Assembly (NCBI GenBank): GCA_028284445.1
Contig: JANQRS010000021.1
Location: 62,001-126,000, forward strand
Length of the DNA stretch: 64,000 nucleotides
Reading direction: 5' to 3'
Source of the DNA: Calditrichia bacterium
GTDB taxonomy: Bacteria; Calditrichota; Calditrichia; RBG-13-44-9; J075
The notes beneath the pieces are model-generated. The model made no database searches and was not told where the DNA came from. It was given only the letters and a program-made list of their open reading frames with translations. Below, piece after piece: positions 16,933 through 26,414 of this stretch. The stretch's first letter is position 1, and each line of letters begins with the position of its first letter. A program made the position numbers and the translations under genes.

Positions 16933-16979
16933 ACTGTCCCCCCTCTATCTCCCCCGGGGGGAGATAGAGGGGGGACAGT
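16933..16979. repeat. Dispersed palindrome, class A (copy 2)
   Basis: Near-perfect inverted repeat of about 47 bp, ACTGTCCCCCCTCTATCT and complement, with the C/G-run centre. Confidence 0.92.
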
Positions 16980-17031
16980 CAAAACAAATCAGCAGTCCGA
17001 AATACACTTAACCACCCCACTTTCACATTTA

Positions 17032-17072
17032 CCTCCCCTTAAATCCCCCTTCGAAGAGGGACTTAGGGGGAT
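17032..17072. repeat. Dispersed palindrome, class B (copy 3)
   Basis: CCTCCCCTTAAATCCCCC, TTCGAA centre, then AGAGGGACTTAGGGGGATG. It closes the palindrome cluster between phoR and the second TonB receptor. Confidence 0.88.
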
Positions 17073-17217
17073 GTTTTCGACATCCCTTTGTGAATTTCTT
17101 CCTTTTAATGTTACAGCACCTTCTCCCCTTCTAAGCCACACGATAACAAGCATTTAAGCTCTATGTACTATCGATTATTCGTACCTCTTACACTGACTTG
17201 GAATCGTACTGTATGGC

Positions 17218-17250
17218 TTTGTAATGTTGCGTTAACCGATTTGTAATATG
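17218..17250 (+). promoter_or_regulatory. Candidate Pho-box-like repeats before second TonB receptor
   Basis: TTTGTAAT occurs at 17218 and again at 17240, exactly 22 bp apart, with a GTTAAC core between them at the intermediate 11-bp register. The site lies 64 bp before the receptor ATG. Confidence 0.45.
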
Positions 17251-17313
17251 GCCTGTTCTATCTTTTTCACGGCTTTTACAACGTAGTAGAACAATTAACT
17301 TTTACGGGAGAAG

Positions 17314-20268
17314 ATGATGTTTCACTTCACTAATGACCGGTTAAGCCGGTCCGGATTGTTTAGTACAATTCTCAAAAATCCACTAAGAATTACAACCCTG
17401 CTTTTTCTTTCCTTTTTGTTAACCATCTCAACCGTGGTTTCTGCCCAGTCTGAGGAAACCGGGCGTATCGCCGGTACTCTGGTTGACGCCGTAACCGGCG
17501 ATGCCTTGATCGGGGCAAACGTCATTGTTGACGGGCAACCGCTCGGCGCATCCAGCGACATTGATGGCAACTACCTGATCACAGATGTTCCGGCTGGGAC
17601 ATACACAATTATCGTTCAGTATGTCGGCTACGCAGACACCAGGATTACCGAGGTCGCTGTTACTGCCGGCGAACGCACAAAACTGGATGTATCAGTTAAA
17701 GAGCAAGTGATCGAAGGTGATGAAGTTATTGTCGAAGCAAGACTGCTCGAAAACACCGGCGCATCGATGCTGAAGAAACGCCAGCGTGCCGGTGCAGTCA
17801 GCGATGCTGTGAGCGCTGAAGAGTTCTCTCAGTCTGGTAGCGGCGATGCAGCTGAAGCGGTAAAGCAGGTAGTTGGCGCCTCCGTAGTTGACGGGAAGTA
17901 TGTCTATGTTCGCGGCCTTGGCGATCGATACAGCAATACCCAGCTGAATGGCGTAGAGCTGCCTAGCTCCGATCCGGACAAAAAGGCATTCCAGCTTGAC
18001 CTGCTGCCAACCAACCTGCTCGACAACATTGTTACCATCAAAACCTTCACCCCAGACAAGCCTGGCAACTTCAGCGGTGGCATCGTGGATGTCGGCACCA
18101 AGAACTTTCCGGAAGAAATGACTTTCAAAGTGTCCTATGGAACCTCAATGAATAGTCAAGCGACTTTCGACAACAACTTTTTGACCTACGAAGGTGGTGG
18201 CAATGACTGGTTAGCCACTGACGATGGCACCCGTGCCTTACCGGAGGCAGTCGCAAATGGCTCTATCACAAGCGATGATCTTCCAGCGGCAAGCGGAGAA
18301 GTTCGTCGTAATCCAACCAGTGACGCTGCAGTAAATTCTTCGGAACTTGGCAAAGCATTTGGTTCAATAATGGACATCTCGCGCTCAAGTGCACCGGTCA
18401 ATCAAAGCTTCGGACTGTCATTCGGTAATCAAATGAAGGTTGGCGAAACTTCTTCCATCGGTTACCTCGGCAGCTTGACTTACGGTCGCAGTTTCTCATT
18501 TTATGACGATGGCACCGTCGGCATTTATACTCGCCGTCCGAATGTAGAAGAATTGGACCCCGCTTTTCAGGCAACGGATGCCAAGGGCACTGAAGAAGCA
18601 AATATTGGCGCCCTTGCTTCACTGGCCTACAATATCAATCCTGAACAGCAAATCAGCGGCAATGTCTTCTTCTCACGCAGTGGCACAGCGACCACCCGCT
18701 TGCAAACCGGCATTTGGCCGGAGCAGTTTGACAGCGAGCGTATCATCAGCGGTCGTGAACTTACTTATGTGGAACGTGACATCACTTCATTTCAGGTGCG
18801 CGGTAAACATCTATTCAAGCCGCTTTTCGGCTCAACTCTGGAATGGAGTGCATCAACAGCCTCGACTTCCCAGGACGAACCGGATCGTCGCCTGTTGGCC
18901 TTCATGACCGACACCAGCCGCACGCCGACGAACTATACGATCAGCTCAAATGCACTGGGTCGTCCGGCACGCTTCTTCCGCACACTGGAAGACAATAGTG
19001 GTAATTTCTCACTGGATTTGACCTTCCCATTCTCGCAGTGGAGCGGCCAGAGCGGCCAGTTCAAACTTGGATCGGCTTTCCAGCAAGGTGACCGGGTCTT
19101 TACCGAACGCCTTTTCGAATATATTCCAGACAATATTCTCTTCAATCAGTTGGATGGCGACCTGACTGCCTTCTTTTCCAGCTCGAGCTTTGACTATAGT
19201 CGTCACGAAGATGTGCCTGGTGATCCGCTACGCGGTAATGTGGTGCGTGAAGCAAGCAGGCCGGAGAACAACTACACTGGGGAACAGGAAGTATTTGCCG
19301 GTTACGGTATGATAGACATTCCGTTCTCTTCGAAGCTCCGCTTTATTGGTGGCGTTCGTTATGAAACCACCAAAATTAACAGCGTCAGCCAGGACACAAC
19401 GCTTGCAGAAGGGAATATCGACGAAGGCGATATTCTACCGTCGGCAAACCTTGTTTTCTCTCTTACGCAGGATATGAATCTTCGCATGGCGGCCACACGC
19501 ACTTTGGCGCGACCGAACTTCCGCGAGATTGCTCCCTTTGCGAACAAAAGCTTTATCGGTGGTATCACACTTGTAGGAAATCCAACTCTCAAGCGCACGC
19601 TTATTGAAAATTACGATCTCCGCTGGGAGTGGTTTGCCGGCCCAGGTGAAATTTTTGCGATCAGTGGTTTCTATAAAAAGATGGAAGATCCAATTGAGCG
19701 CACATTCCTTGCCGGTACCACAGCGTCTAACCTGCGCGTAACTTGGGAAAACGTCCCGGAAGCAACCATTCTTGGTGCTGAATTCGAAGCTCGCATGAGT
19801 CTTGGCCGCTTCGCTTCCGCGCTGACAAACTTCACGGTCGGCGGCAACTTGTCATTCGTCAATTCTTCCGTCGATATCGCAGCTAACGAATTGGAAAATA
19901 GACAAGGTATTGACCCCAATTACAACGAAACCACGCGCGAACTGCAGGGACAGAGCCCCTACATCATCAATCTCGACCTGCTTTATAACAACTACGAACG
20001 TGGTACGACTGCATCAGTACATTTCAACAACTTCGGCGAACGCCTTTCCAGCGTATCGCGTGGCGCCACTCCGGACATCTTTGAGCAACCGGCAGCATCA
20101 CTCGACTTTGTATTCTCGCAAAAGTTCGCGGGATTCCTTTCAGCAAAGTTTGCCGTAAAGAACATTCTTGACAGTGAATACCGGGAAGTATATCCCATTA
20201 ACGATACGCCGTATTATAGCTACAAGCGCGGCACCTCGTATTCGCTCGGTCTTTCTTATTCGCTATAA
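17314..20268 (+). CDS. TonB-dependent outer-membrane receptor
   Basis: 984 residues, SD GGGAG, long signal region (TTLLFLSFLLTISTVVSAQ). A CarboxypepD_reg-like domain (GTLVDAVTGDALIGANV, AGTYTIIVQYVGYAD) precedes the plug (YVRGLGDRYSNTQLNGVELP; TKTFTPDKPGNFSGGIVDV-type block) and a large barrel ending in a hydrophobic beta strand (YSLGLSYSL). The RGLGDRYSNTQLNG motif marks the subfamily commonly paired with a T9SS-type secreted protein gene, and such a gene does follow. Ligand is unknown; context and upstream repeats hint at a phosphorus-containing substrate. Confidence 0.93.
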   Translation: MMFHFTNDRLSRSGLFSTILKNPLRITTLLFLSFLLTISTVVSAQSEETGRIAGTLVDAVTGDALIGANVIVDGQPLGASSDIDGNYLITDVPAGTYTIIVQYVGYADTRITEVAVTAGERTKLDVSVKEQVIEGDEVIVEARLLENTGASMLKKRQRAGAVSDAVSAEEFSQSGSGDAAEAVKQVVGASVVDGKYVYVRGLGDRYSNTQLNGVELPSSDPDKKAFQLDLLPTNLLDNIVTIKTFTPDKPGNFSGGIVDVGTKNFPEEMTFKVSYGTSMNSQATFDNNFLTYEGGGNDWLATDDGTRALPEAVANGSITSDDLPAASGEVRRNPTSDAAVNSSELGKAFGSIMDISRSSAPVNQSFGLSFGNQMKVGETSSIGYLGSLTYGRSFSFYDDGTVGIYTRRPNVEELDPAFQATDAKGTEEANIGALASLAYNINPEQQISGNVFFSRSGTATTRLQTGIWPEQFDSERIISGRELTYVERDITSFQVRGKHLFKPLFGSTLEWSASTASTSQDEPDRRLLAFMTDTSRTPTNYTISSNALGRPARFFRTLEDNSGNFSLDLTFPFSQWSGQSGQFKLGSAFQQGDRVFTERLFEYIPDNILFNQLDGDLTAFFSSSSFDYSRHEDVPGDPLRGNVVREASRPENNYTGEQEVFAGYGMIDIPFSSKLRFIGGVRYETTKINSVSQDTTLAEGNIDEGDILPSANLVFSLTQDMNLRMAATRTLARPNFREIAPFANKSFIGGITLVGNPTLKRTLIENYDLRWEWFAGPGEIFAISGFYKKMEDPIERTFLAGTTASNLRVTWENVPEATILGAEFEARMSLGRFASALTNFTVGGNLSFVNSSVDIAANELENRQGIDPNYNETTRELQGQSPYIINLDLLYNNYERGTTASVHFNNFGERLSSVSRGATPDIFEQPAASLDFVFSQKFAGFLSAKFAVKNILDSEYREVYPINDTPYYSYKRGTSYSLGLSYSL

Positions 20269-20273
20269 AAACT

Positions 20274-20303
20274 GGCCAGGTAGTTATCCATCGTTACCTG
20301 GCC
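20274..20303 (+). terminator. Hairpin after TonB receptor (weak terminator or attenuator)
   Basis: GGCCAGGTA pairs with TACCTGGCC (9 bp) five bases after the stop. There is no T-tract, so it may be a processing or attenuation hairpin between the receptor and the downstream secreted-protein gene. Confidence 0.55.
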
Positions 20304-20376
20304 TCTATTGGAGACAAATAGGGGGAACTATACCCCGCAGGATGGATAACTAACCCTAAGCAAGAGGATAGTATCG

Positions 20377-22041
20377 ATGAAGAGGCTAGCGTTACTATTG
20401 GTATTAATGACGATGTCCAGCCTTCTGTTCGGACAGGTGGTAGTCACCGATGACATTACAGCCGACACCGAATGGACAGCTGACAACGTCTACGAATTAA
20501 ATGGTCTGATCTTTGTGGATTCTACGTATACTCTCACAATTCAGCCAGGAACCGTTATCAAAGCTCGTCTGCAGGCGAACATTACCTCCGGTGATGGCGC
20601 CAGTGCCCTGATTGTTCGCCGTGGCGCGAAAATCATGGCTGAAGGAACAGCTGATGAGCCAATCATTTTCACTTCCGAAGATGATGATCTTGCTGTAAGC
20701 GACGATTTGTCGTTTCTTGATCGCGGCCTATGGGGTGGTTTGATTGTTCTTGGTGAGGCAACCACGAATCAGCCGACAACCAACAATCAGATCGAAGGTA
20801 TTGACAACGAGCCGGCACTCTACGGTGGAACCAATGATGCCGACAACTCCGGTGTCATCACTTACGTGTCGATTCGCCACGGTGGATTCTCAATCTCCGG
20901 TGTGGCTGGTGATGAAATCAACGGTCTGACCCTTGGCGCAGTTGGTAGCGGCACCAAGATTGAAAACGTTGAAATTTTCGCGAATGATGATGATGGTATC
21001 GAATGGTTTGGTGGCACAGTCAGCGTGAAGTATGCCGCAATCGCCTTCTGCCGCGATGATGCAATGGATTACGATCAGGGATGGCGTGGAAATGGTCAAT
21101 TCTGGTTCGTGATTCAAGGTCCGGATGAAGCCGGCCGCGGTGGTGAGCATGATGGTGGTGACGATAATGAAACCGGCACACCTTTCGCAACACCGACCAT
21201 CTCCAATGTTACCTACATCGGTTCCGGAAGCACTGCTGCTCCGGCTGGTGACGGTAGCGACCGCGCACTGTATTTCCGCGACAACGCAGGTGGCAAATAC
21301 TATAGCGGTATTTTCACTGAGTTCTCCGGTGTTGCTGTTAAGATTGAAGATCTTGCATCAGGCGACGACAGTCGCACCCGCCTGGAAGCTGGCGACCTGC
21401 GCATCGGTCACAGCTACTGGTACAACTTTGGCGCCGGCACCGATCTGCTGACACTTGCCAGTGGCGACCAATGGGCTGCAGACAGCCTTGCGGCACAGGG
21501 TAATCAGTTGGTTGACGCACAATTGACAGGTATTAGCTGGGATACTGATGAAGGTCTCGATCCTCGTCCGGCTGCTTCCAGCCCGGCTGCCAGCGGCGCA
21601 GTTGTTCCTGCTGATGCATTCTTTACGCAGGTAAGCTATGCAGGTGCTTTTGATCCGAACGACGGTCTTTGGACCAGCGGTTGGACGGCACTGCAGGCCT
21701 ACGGCCATATGCCGAATGCACCTGTTGCTATCGAAGAGCAAATTGACAACAATGTTCCGGCTGCATTCGACTTGAGCCAGAACTATCCGAACCCCTTCAA
21801 CCCGACGACCACGATCGAATACAGCCTGGCAACACCTGCCACAATTCAACTGGCTGTATATAATGTTCGTGGTCAGCTGGTAGAAAACCTGGTAGCTGGC
21901 AAACGTTCCGCCGGTACCTATCAGGTTACCTGGGATGCATCAAATGTAGCAACCGGCGTTTACTTTTATCGCCTCTACATTACTGCAGACAGCCCAGCCG
22001 GTTCTGTTGTTCAAACGCGTAAGATGATGCTTGTGAAGTAA
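20377..22041 (+). CDS. Secreted beta-helix-like protein with T9SS-type C-terminal domain
   Basis: 554 residues with a clear signal peptide (MKRLALLLVLMTMSSLLFGQ). Residues ~25-440 are Gly/Asp-rich strands (GTADEPIIFTSEDDD, GGTNDADNSGVITYVSIRHGG), consistent with a right-handed beta-helix. The last ~85 residues contain NYPNPFNPTTTIEYSL, VYNVRGQLV, GVYFYRL and TRKMMLVK, the FlgD-Ig-like type A sorting domain of T9SS cargo. Translated 108 bp after the TonB receptor and likely co-transcribed. It is probably surface-exposed and may hand a ligand to the receptor (inference). Confidence 0.88.
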   Translation: MKRLALLLVLMTMSSLLFGQVVVTDDITADTEWTADNVYELNGLIFVDSTYTLTIQPGTVIKARLQANITSGDGASALIVRRGAKIMAEGTADEPIIFTSEDDDLAVSDDLSFLDRGLWGGLIVLGEATTNQPTTNNQIEGIDNEPALYGGTNDADNSGVITYVSIRHGGFSISGVAGDEINGLTLGAVGSGTKIENVEIFANDDDGIEWFGGTVSVKYAAIAFCRDDAMDYDQGWRGNGQFWFVIQGPDEAGRGGEHDGGDDNETGTPFATPTISNVTYIGSGSTAAPAGDGSDRALYFRDNAGGKYYSGIFTEFSGVAVKIEDLASGDDSRTRLEAGDLRIGHSYWYNFGAGTDLLTLASGDQWAADSLAAQGNQLVDAQLTGISWDTDEGLDPRPAASSPAASGAVVPADAFFTQVSYAGAFDPNDGLWTSGWTALQAYGHMPNAPVAIEEQIDNNVPAAFDLSQNYPNPFNPTTTIEYSLATPATIQLAVYNVRGQLVENLVAGKRSAGTYQVTWDASNVATGVYFYRLYITADSPAGSVVQTRKMMLVK

Positions 22042-22093
22042 GAGGATTTGAAAAACCTCCGGGGGGAATGGAGTACTACTCCCGTAAAAGCCA

Positions 22094-22131
22094 GAGGGCG
22101 GCCTTCGCAAGAAGGCCGCCTTCGTTTTTTG
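22094..22131 (+). terminator. Strong rho-independent terminator
   Basis: GGCGGCCTTC pairs with GAAGGCCGCC through a GCAA tetraloop, followed by TTCG and T6. It ends the receptor / secreted-protein transcript. Confidence 0.95.
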
Positions 22132-22219
22132 AGAGGACATAAATTACCTCAGCACATGTCCTACTACTCCGATAAAAGCCAGAAATCTGACCTTCCTCGA
22201 TCCCCTCTCCCCCATTCTC

Positions 22220-23101
22220 CTATTGGGTATCAACCCAAAGTGGTATGTATCCGCTCTCCGCAATCACTGTTTGCCCTTGCGGTCCCATCACCCAATCAAT
22301 TAACTGCTTTGTCTGACCGGATGGCTTTCTCACCGTGTACCAGTACAGGTAGCGTTTTAACGGATAGTCGTCACTGATGAGACCGGGCAGGGCGGAAACT
22401 CCGTCGATAGCGCAGAGGCGAACAGAAGCCGCGGGCAATCTGCCAAATCCAATTCCCAGCGTATCCGCCATAATTGCATCGATCATTTCTGTACTATTAT
22501 TCCTATGCGCCTGATTCTGCCCGAATTCCCGGCCCTCCAGCAGTTGTGTTTGCAAGTAAGAGCGGGTTCCGGAATTCGACGATTGATTGTAAACCGTTAT
22601 CTGCCCTTCATTCCCACCAACTTCTGCCCAGTCTTTGATAGTGCCGGCGTAGATGTCCGCCAATTGAGCGCGGCTTAGATCCTGCACAGGATTGGCCGGG
22701 TGCAGGTAAACATAGATGACATCCTTGGCAATGCGATGCGCCAGCCCCAGGGCATTGTAGTTTTGAGCCAGTCTCCGGGTCTCGCTTGGTTGTATCGGCC
22801 GGGACGCAGAGGCAATATTACATTCCCCCTTAATCAGCTGCTCAAAACCAACCGTACTGCCGCCGCCTTTGGCAAATATCTCGACACCATGATGCGACTG
22901 CAGGAATTCTGCTACCAGCTTCTGATTTAATTCGATCATCGTGCTTGATCCGCTGATGAGCACTGCTGCGCCATGTTCTTTTCTCATCGTCTCCGGCCTA
23001 CAAGACATTGCCACACATGCGAATCCGGTCAAGAGTATGAGCGCCTGTTTTATATACTTGTTTGGGGCTCTATATGATTTTCGGTGGATAAGCAGATTCA
23101 T
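22220..23101 (-). CDS. pstS: PstS-like phosphate-binding lipoprotein
   Basis: About 293 residues from ATG 23101 (TTG 23128 is an unsupported alternative). The signal ends in a lipobox-like AMSC. PstS hallmarks: LISGSSTMIELNQKLVAEF (phosphate-loop SGSSTM), GGGSTVGFEQLIKGECNIASASR, the hinge NQSSNSGTRSYL with the SGTR phosphate contacts, and LGIGFG. Compared with E. coli PstS it is short, in the range of the single-gene PBP-like phosphate binders. No pstCAB follows in the window; the gene is convergent with the T9SS gene. It should bind phosphate in the periplasm. Confidence 0.85.
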   Translation of the reverse strand: MNLLIHRKSYRAPNKYIKQALILLTGFACVAMSCRPETMRKEHGAAVLISGSSTMIELNQKLVAEFLQSHHGVEIFAKGGGSTVGFEQLIKGECNIASASRPIQPSETRRLAQNYNALGLAHRIAKDVIYVYLHPANPVQDLSRAQLADIYAGTIKDWAEVGGNEGQITVYNQSSNSGTRSYLQTQLLEGREFGQNQAHRNNSTEMIDAIMADTLGIGFGRLPAASVRLCAIDGVSALPGLISDDYPLKRYLYWYTVRKPSGQTKQLIDWVMGPQGQTVIAESGYIPLWVDTQ

Positions 23102-23128
23102 CCAGAATACCTGTTCATTTGATAGCAA

Positions 23129-23573
23129 AATCCGGCAGAATGTTCTTTTTGAAAAGCGTAAAACGAACCAAAAACGCTTTTGGACGACTGAAACTCAATC
23201 ATCCCTGATCTCGGACAGTCAGTCGCCGTTCATCCCAAGTGCCGAACTATCATCTTTACGACAATTACGATTTCGCAAATATCGCCATATTGCCTCAAAC
23301 AATCATAGTTACGGAGCCAAGTTTGAAAATCCTACTGCTACCAACTCCCCGCGCCTTAGAAAAATTCGCGAGCAGAGAGCCAATGAGTTCCGATCGGAAG
23401 AACAGACTGTTTGAACACAGGGAGGTGTGAGTTTCTGTTCTTCCGGAACGAATGCCGCGAGCAGCGAATTTTTCGTTAGCGCGAAGACTTTTGCTTCTTT
23501 TGGTCTCTTCAAAAGAAGAAGGCTCCTAGCATTATTCCGCATGAAATCTACCCACAAGGCTTCAGATTAGAAT
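23129..23573. other. Intergenic region between pstS-like and M28 peptidase genes
   Basis: 445 bp without a supported gene. A perfect 8-bp inverted repeat AAAAGCGT/ACGCTTTT (23152-23181) lies just upstream of the pstS-like gene and could be an operator or hairpin. The remainder (23340-23560) has scattered imperfect inverted repeats such as CTTTTG/CAAAAG and no coding signature. Confidence 0.5.
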
Positions 23574-25229
23574 TCACTTGTCAGCAATCTTATCATTATG
23601 TATTCTTTGAAACGGCGAAGATGGCAACCATTCGGCTGCGTTCTTTTCATTTGCCAGCGAGCTGGCAAAGGCCTGCAGGACATTGGCATGCTGCATGGTA
23701 GCCTCCAGATTCATCAATTGCGACATATCATCAGCCGGCGTATGATAGATTTCCTGTTGCCACAAGAGGTGTAAGCGAAACGCTTCATCTTCGCTGAGGC
23801 CGTCCCAAATCAGACCCTCCCGCACCAGAATAGAGGGCACACCTGCCTGGGCCAGAATAAACTGATCGGATCGATCAAATCCGTCTGCACCCTGGAAGAA
23901 GTCCGGGAGCTCGGAATAGCCCAGTCCGAGGCGACTGGCCGTATTTTCGAGAGCGTATCCAAGGGTGGATAAATTCGCGCCAATGCCAACCACATCTTCA
24001 AAAGTCGAGAAAATCGCCATACCATCGATATTCAGGTTCGCCACGGTTTGCTGCATGGGAACCAGGGGATGGTCAACATAATACCTGGCGCCGAGCAAAC
24101 CCTTTTCTTCTGCCGTAAAAAATGCAAAAACGATCGATCGGGCCGGGCGCTCTTCCTGCGCGGATAGAGTTCGCGCGATTTCCAGCAGCGTCGCAACGCC
24201 GACAGCATTATCGATGGCGCCATTGTAAATGGAATCGCCATTCACAGCAGGGCCAATACCAAGATGGTCGTAATGCGCAGAAACCAGCAGATAGCTGTCT
24301 TTCAACAGCGGATCGCTTCCCTCCAGAAGGCCAACAACATTCGGAGAGATAAAATCACGCTCCTGAAATTCACCACGGAAAGACAATTTGGTTTTCAACG
24401 GAAAGCTATGCACCTGGTTTTCGCGAGATCGTCTCAGCACATCGTTATAGGATTCCGAAGCGCCGGCAAATAGTTCGTCGGCCATGTTATGATGTAAGAG
24501 CAAGCTGAGATTGCCGGTAACGCAAGAGGCCAAACTAATATCTTCAAATGAAAAGTCGCCACGCAAATGATCCCAGTCAGCATCGGCACCTGCGCCGGGT
24601 TCGGACAGACAGATGCTGCCAATAGCGCCATATGCCAGGGCGAGGCGCTGCTTGAGCTTCACATCGGAATAGAAGGTGCTGCGGTATCCTGCAAAATAGT
24701 CCTGCCTGCGGGACGGCGGTTCACCCGGCAGAAATACCACGATCTTGTCCTGCACATTGACATTGCGATAGTCATCATGGTTGTATTCAGGTGCAACGAT
24801 GCCATAACCGACAAAAATCAGTTCCGCCGGTTGCGGAATAGCAGTCTGCGCACCCTGATTATAAAGAAGGTAATCTTGTCCGAGTGTCAATTCAATTTCT
24901 GAGTCGTCCGAGTAGATGGTGCATCTTGATGTGGCCAAAGGCGTTGAGGCATGTAGCGGAACGCCCTGGAAGAACGACGCATCACGATCCAGCGGCTGTA
25001 GCCCGAACTGGTGAAGTTGGTCGACAATGTAAGCGGCAGCGAGATTGCCTCCGGCAGTGCCAGGGGCCCGTCCCTGCAGTTCGTCACTTGCTAAATAGCT
25101 CATATGCGTCAGCAAGCGAGTTTCTGAAACGGGTTCATACCGTAGCTCTTCGCCATGTTGTGCACTCATCGTCAATGTCAGCAGGACAGTACAGCTTATA
25201 CAGAGAAGCTTATTGATGACTGCGCTCAT
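23574..25229 (-). CDS. M28-family zinc aminopeptidase with PA-type insertion, secreted
   Basis: About 551 residues from ATG 25229, preceded by AAGGAG and followed by a signal peptide (LLCISCTVLLTLTMSAQ); the open frame extends to 25355 but that part lacks a start signal. The five M28 zinc ligands can be read: H in SAHYDHLG, D in NGAIDNAVG, E in FTAEEKGLLG (the first E is catalytic), D in LNIDGMA, and H in IYHTPADDM. A PA-like domain (VGYGIVAPEYNHDDY...GKIVVFLPGEPP-type) lies between residues ~150 and 270. It should cleave N-terminal residues of peptides in the periplasm or outside. Confidence 0.92.
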   Translation of the reverse strand: MSAVINKLLCISCTVLLTLTMSAQHGEELRYEPVSETRLLTHMSYLASDELQGRAPGTAGGNLAAAYIVDQLHQFGLQPLDRDASFFQGVPLHASTPLATSRCTIYSDDSEIELTLGQDYLLYNQGAQTAIPQPAELIFVGYGIVAPEYNHDDYRNVNVQDKIVVFLPGEPPSRRQDYFAGYRSTFYSDVKLKQRLALAYGAIGSICLSEPGAGADADWDHLRGDFSFEDISLASCVTGNLSLLLHHNMADELFAGASESYNDVLRRSRENQVHSFPLKTKLSFRGEFQERDFISPNVVGLLEGSDPLLKDSYLLVSAHYDHLGIGPAVNGDSIYNGAIDNAVGVATLLEIARTLSAQEERPARSIVFAFFTAEEKGLLGARYYVDHPLVPMQQTVANLNIDGMAIFSTFEDVVGIGANLSTLGYALENTASRLGLGYSELPDFFQGADGFDRSDQFILAQAGVPSILVREGLIWDGLSEDEAFRLHLLWQQEIYHTPADDMSQLMNLEATMQHANVLQAFASSLANEKNAAEWLPSSPFQRIHNDKIADK

Positions 25230-25331
25230 CTTATGCTCTCCTTGTTTTTCTTCTGCTACTTTCGACAAACATTGTACAATCTGAAACATGCTAAAAACCG
25301 TGCCGCAATTTATTATCAACTTATTAGAAAT

Positions 25332-25353
25332 ATAATTGTAACATAATTGTAAC
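25332..25353 (+). promoter_or_regulatory. Perfect 11-bp tandem repeat, Pho-box-like
   Basis: ATAATTGTAAC occurs twice with no gap (25332-25342, 25343-25353): two identical half-sites on one DNA face. It lies 103 bp upstream of the M28 peptidase start on the minus strand and ~400 bp before the plus-strand barrel gene; the TTGTAAC orientation is towards the plus strand. Confidence 0.5.
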
Positions 25354-25440
25354 ACAAGAAATTATTTGTGACCTGTTTCAACTTGATTCAATTCACTCGT
25401 AGTTAGTCAACATTGATTTGAAATGCTCCATTCAGGCGAG

Positions 25441-25482
25441 AGTCCCTCCTCTCTCCCCCCGGGGTGAGATGGAGGGGGGACT
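25441..25482. repeat. Dispersed palindrome, class A (copy 3)
   Basis: AGTCCCTCCTCTCTCCCCCC and its slightly diverged complement (GGGGTGAGATGGAGGGGGGACT); some mismatches mark it as an older copy. Confidence 0.85.
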
Positions 25483-25750
25483 TTATCGTCAGCCCAACTA
25501 AATCCGCAAGAATAGCCAAGCTTATACAGAATTTTCGTTATTTGTAGTGTTTTTCCTAATGTTTGTCCATTCACCGCCGATAGTAACAATAGCAAGGATT
25601 ATTCTACCCAATTAGGACACCTTGCCTGCCCTTACATACCGATCTTTCTTCAAACAAAGCAAACGTCCCAGGCAACAAACCTCCCCGTTAATCAAGCTTC
25701 TGTTCGACAGAAGACAAAAGGACTTGACCAAAATCGTAAGGAGACGCGTT

Positions 25751-26413
25751 TTGAAACGTCTACTACCCGTTGTAACGCTCATTGTCATCTTTTCCGGTGC
25801 ATCTTTTTCACAAATCATCATGTCTGGCGGAAAAAAATTTTCCATCTTTGGCGGATCCGCTCTTGAACCTCAAGCGCAGTCTTTCAGCATGGGGTATGAG
25901 GTAAGTCTCGCCAAGTGGTTTAGCGTCGGGATGGAATATGCCACCATCCCCAGCGATATTTCAGCCGTTCAACAAAGCCCGGAACGCTTGCGCGGCACCA
26001 TTGCATTTTATCCGCTGCAGAAACATTTTGGCAAAAACCTGACTATCGAAACTCGATTTTTTGGCGGGATTGGCTTGATGGGATATGAGCGAGAACCCGG
26101 TGGAGAGCTGCAGAATGTTACCGGAACCAATTTTGTCGGTGGCGCCAGCCTCTGCGCGGTTATCTATCGCTCTACGCGCTTTCGGATCTCCCCCTTCGTC
26201 GGGGTTCGCCGCTCTGTCTCCGCTGTTAAATTGGTTTATGCAGGGCTGCCAAGAACCACCGAAAACCGTACGCTGAGCACGAACTACATGCTTGTCGGCT
26301 CTGCGGTGTTCGTAAACGTCTCCGATGGTGTTCAACTGGCAATACAACCGGGCATTGATTTCGCTGCCGCTGCTAACCGCTTTTTCTTCAATGTTGGATT
26401 TGTGTTCCCGTAG
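25751..26413 (+). CDS. Outer-membrane beta-barrel protein (OmpX/OMP_b-brl type)
   Basis: 220 residues from a TTG at 25751. This start is chosen because AAGGAG lies 7 bp before it and it opens a perfect signal peptide (LKRLLPVVTLIVIFSGASFSQ); the open frame upstream to 25622 codes for a non-signal, basic extension. The mature part alternates strands (FGGSALEPQAQSFSMGYEVS, WFSVGMEYATIP, RFRISPFVGVRRS) and ends FFFNVGFVFP, as in small 8-strand barrels. Function unknown. It is convergent with the next gene, 1 bp apart. Confidence 0.8.
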   Translation: MKRLLPVVTLIVIFSGASFSQIIMSGGKKFSIFGGSALEPQAQSFSMGYEVSLAKWFSVGMEYATIPSDISAVQQSPERLRGTIAFYPLQKHFGKNLTIETRFFGGIGLMGYEREPGGELQNVTGTNFVGGASLCAVIYRSTRFRISPFVGVRRSVSAVKLVYAGLPRTTENRTLSTNYMLVGSAVFVNVSDGVQLAIQPGIDFAAAANRFFFNVGFVFP

Positions 26414-26414
26414 G

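Noticed and set aside
22941..23414. 157-codon plus-strand frame
   Set aside because: Overlaps the start of the pstS-like gene on the other strand and has no SD or recognisable sequence.
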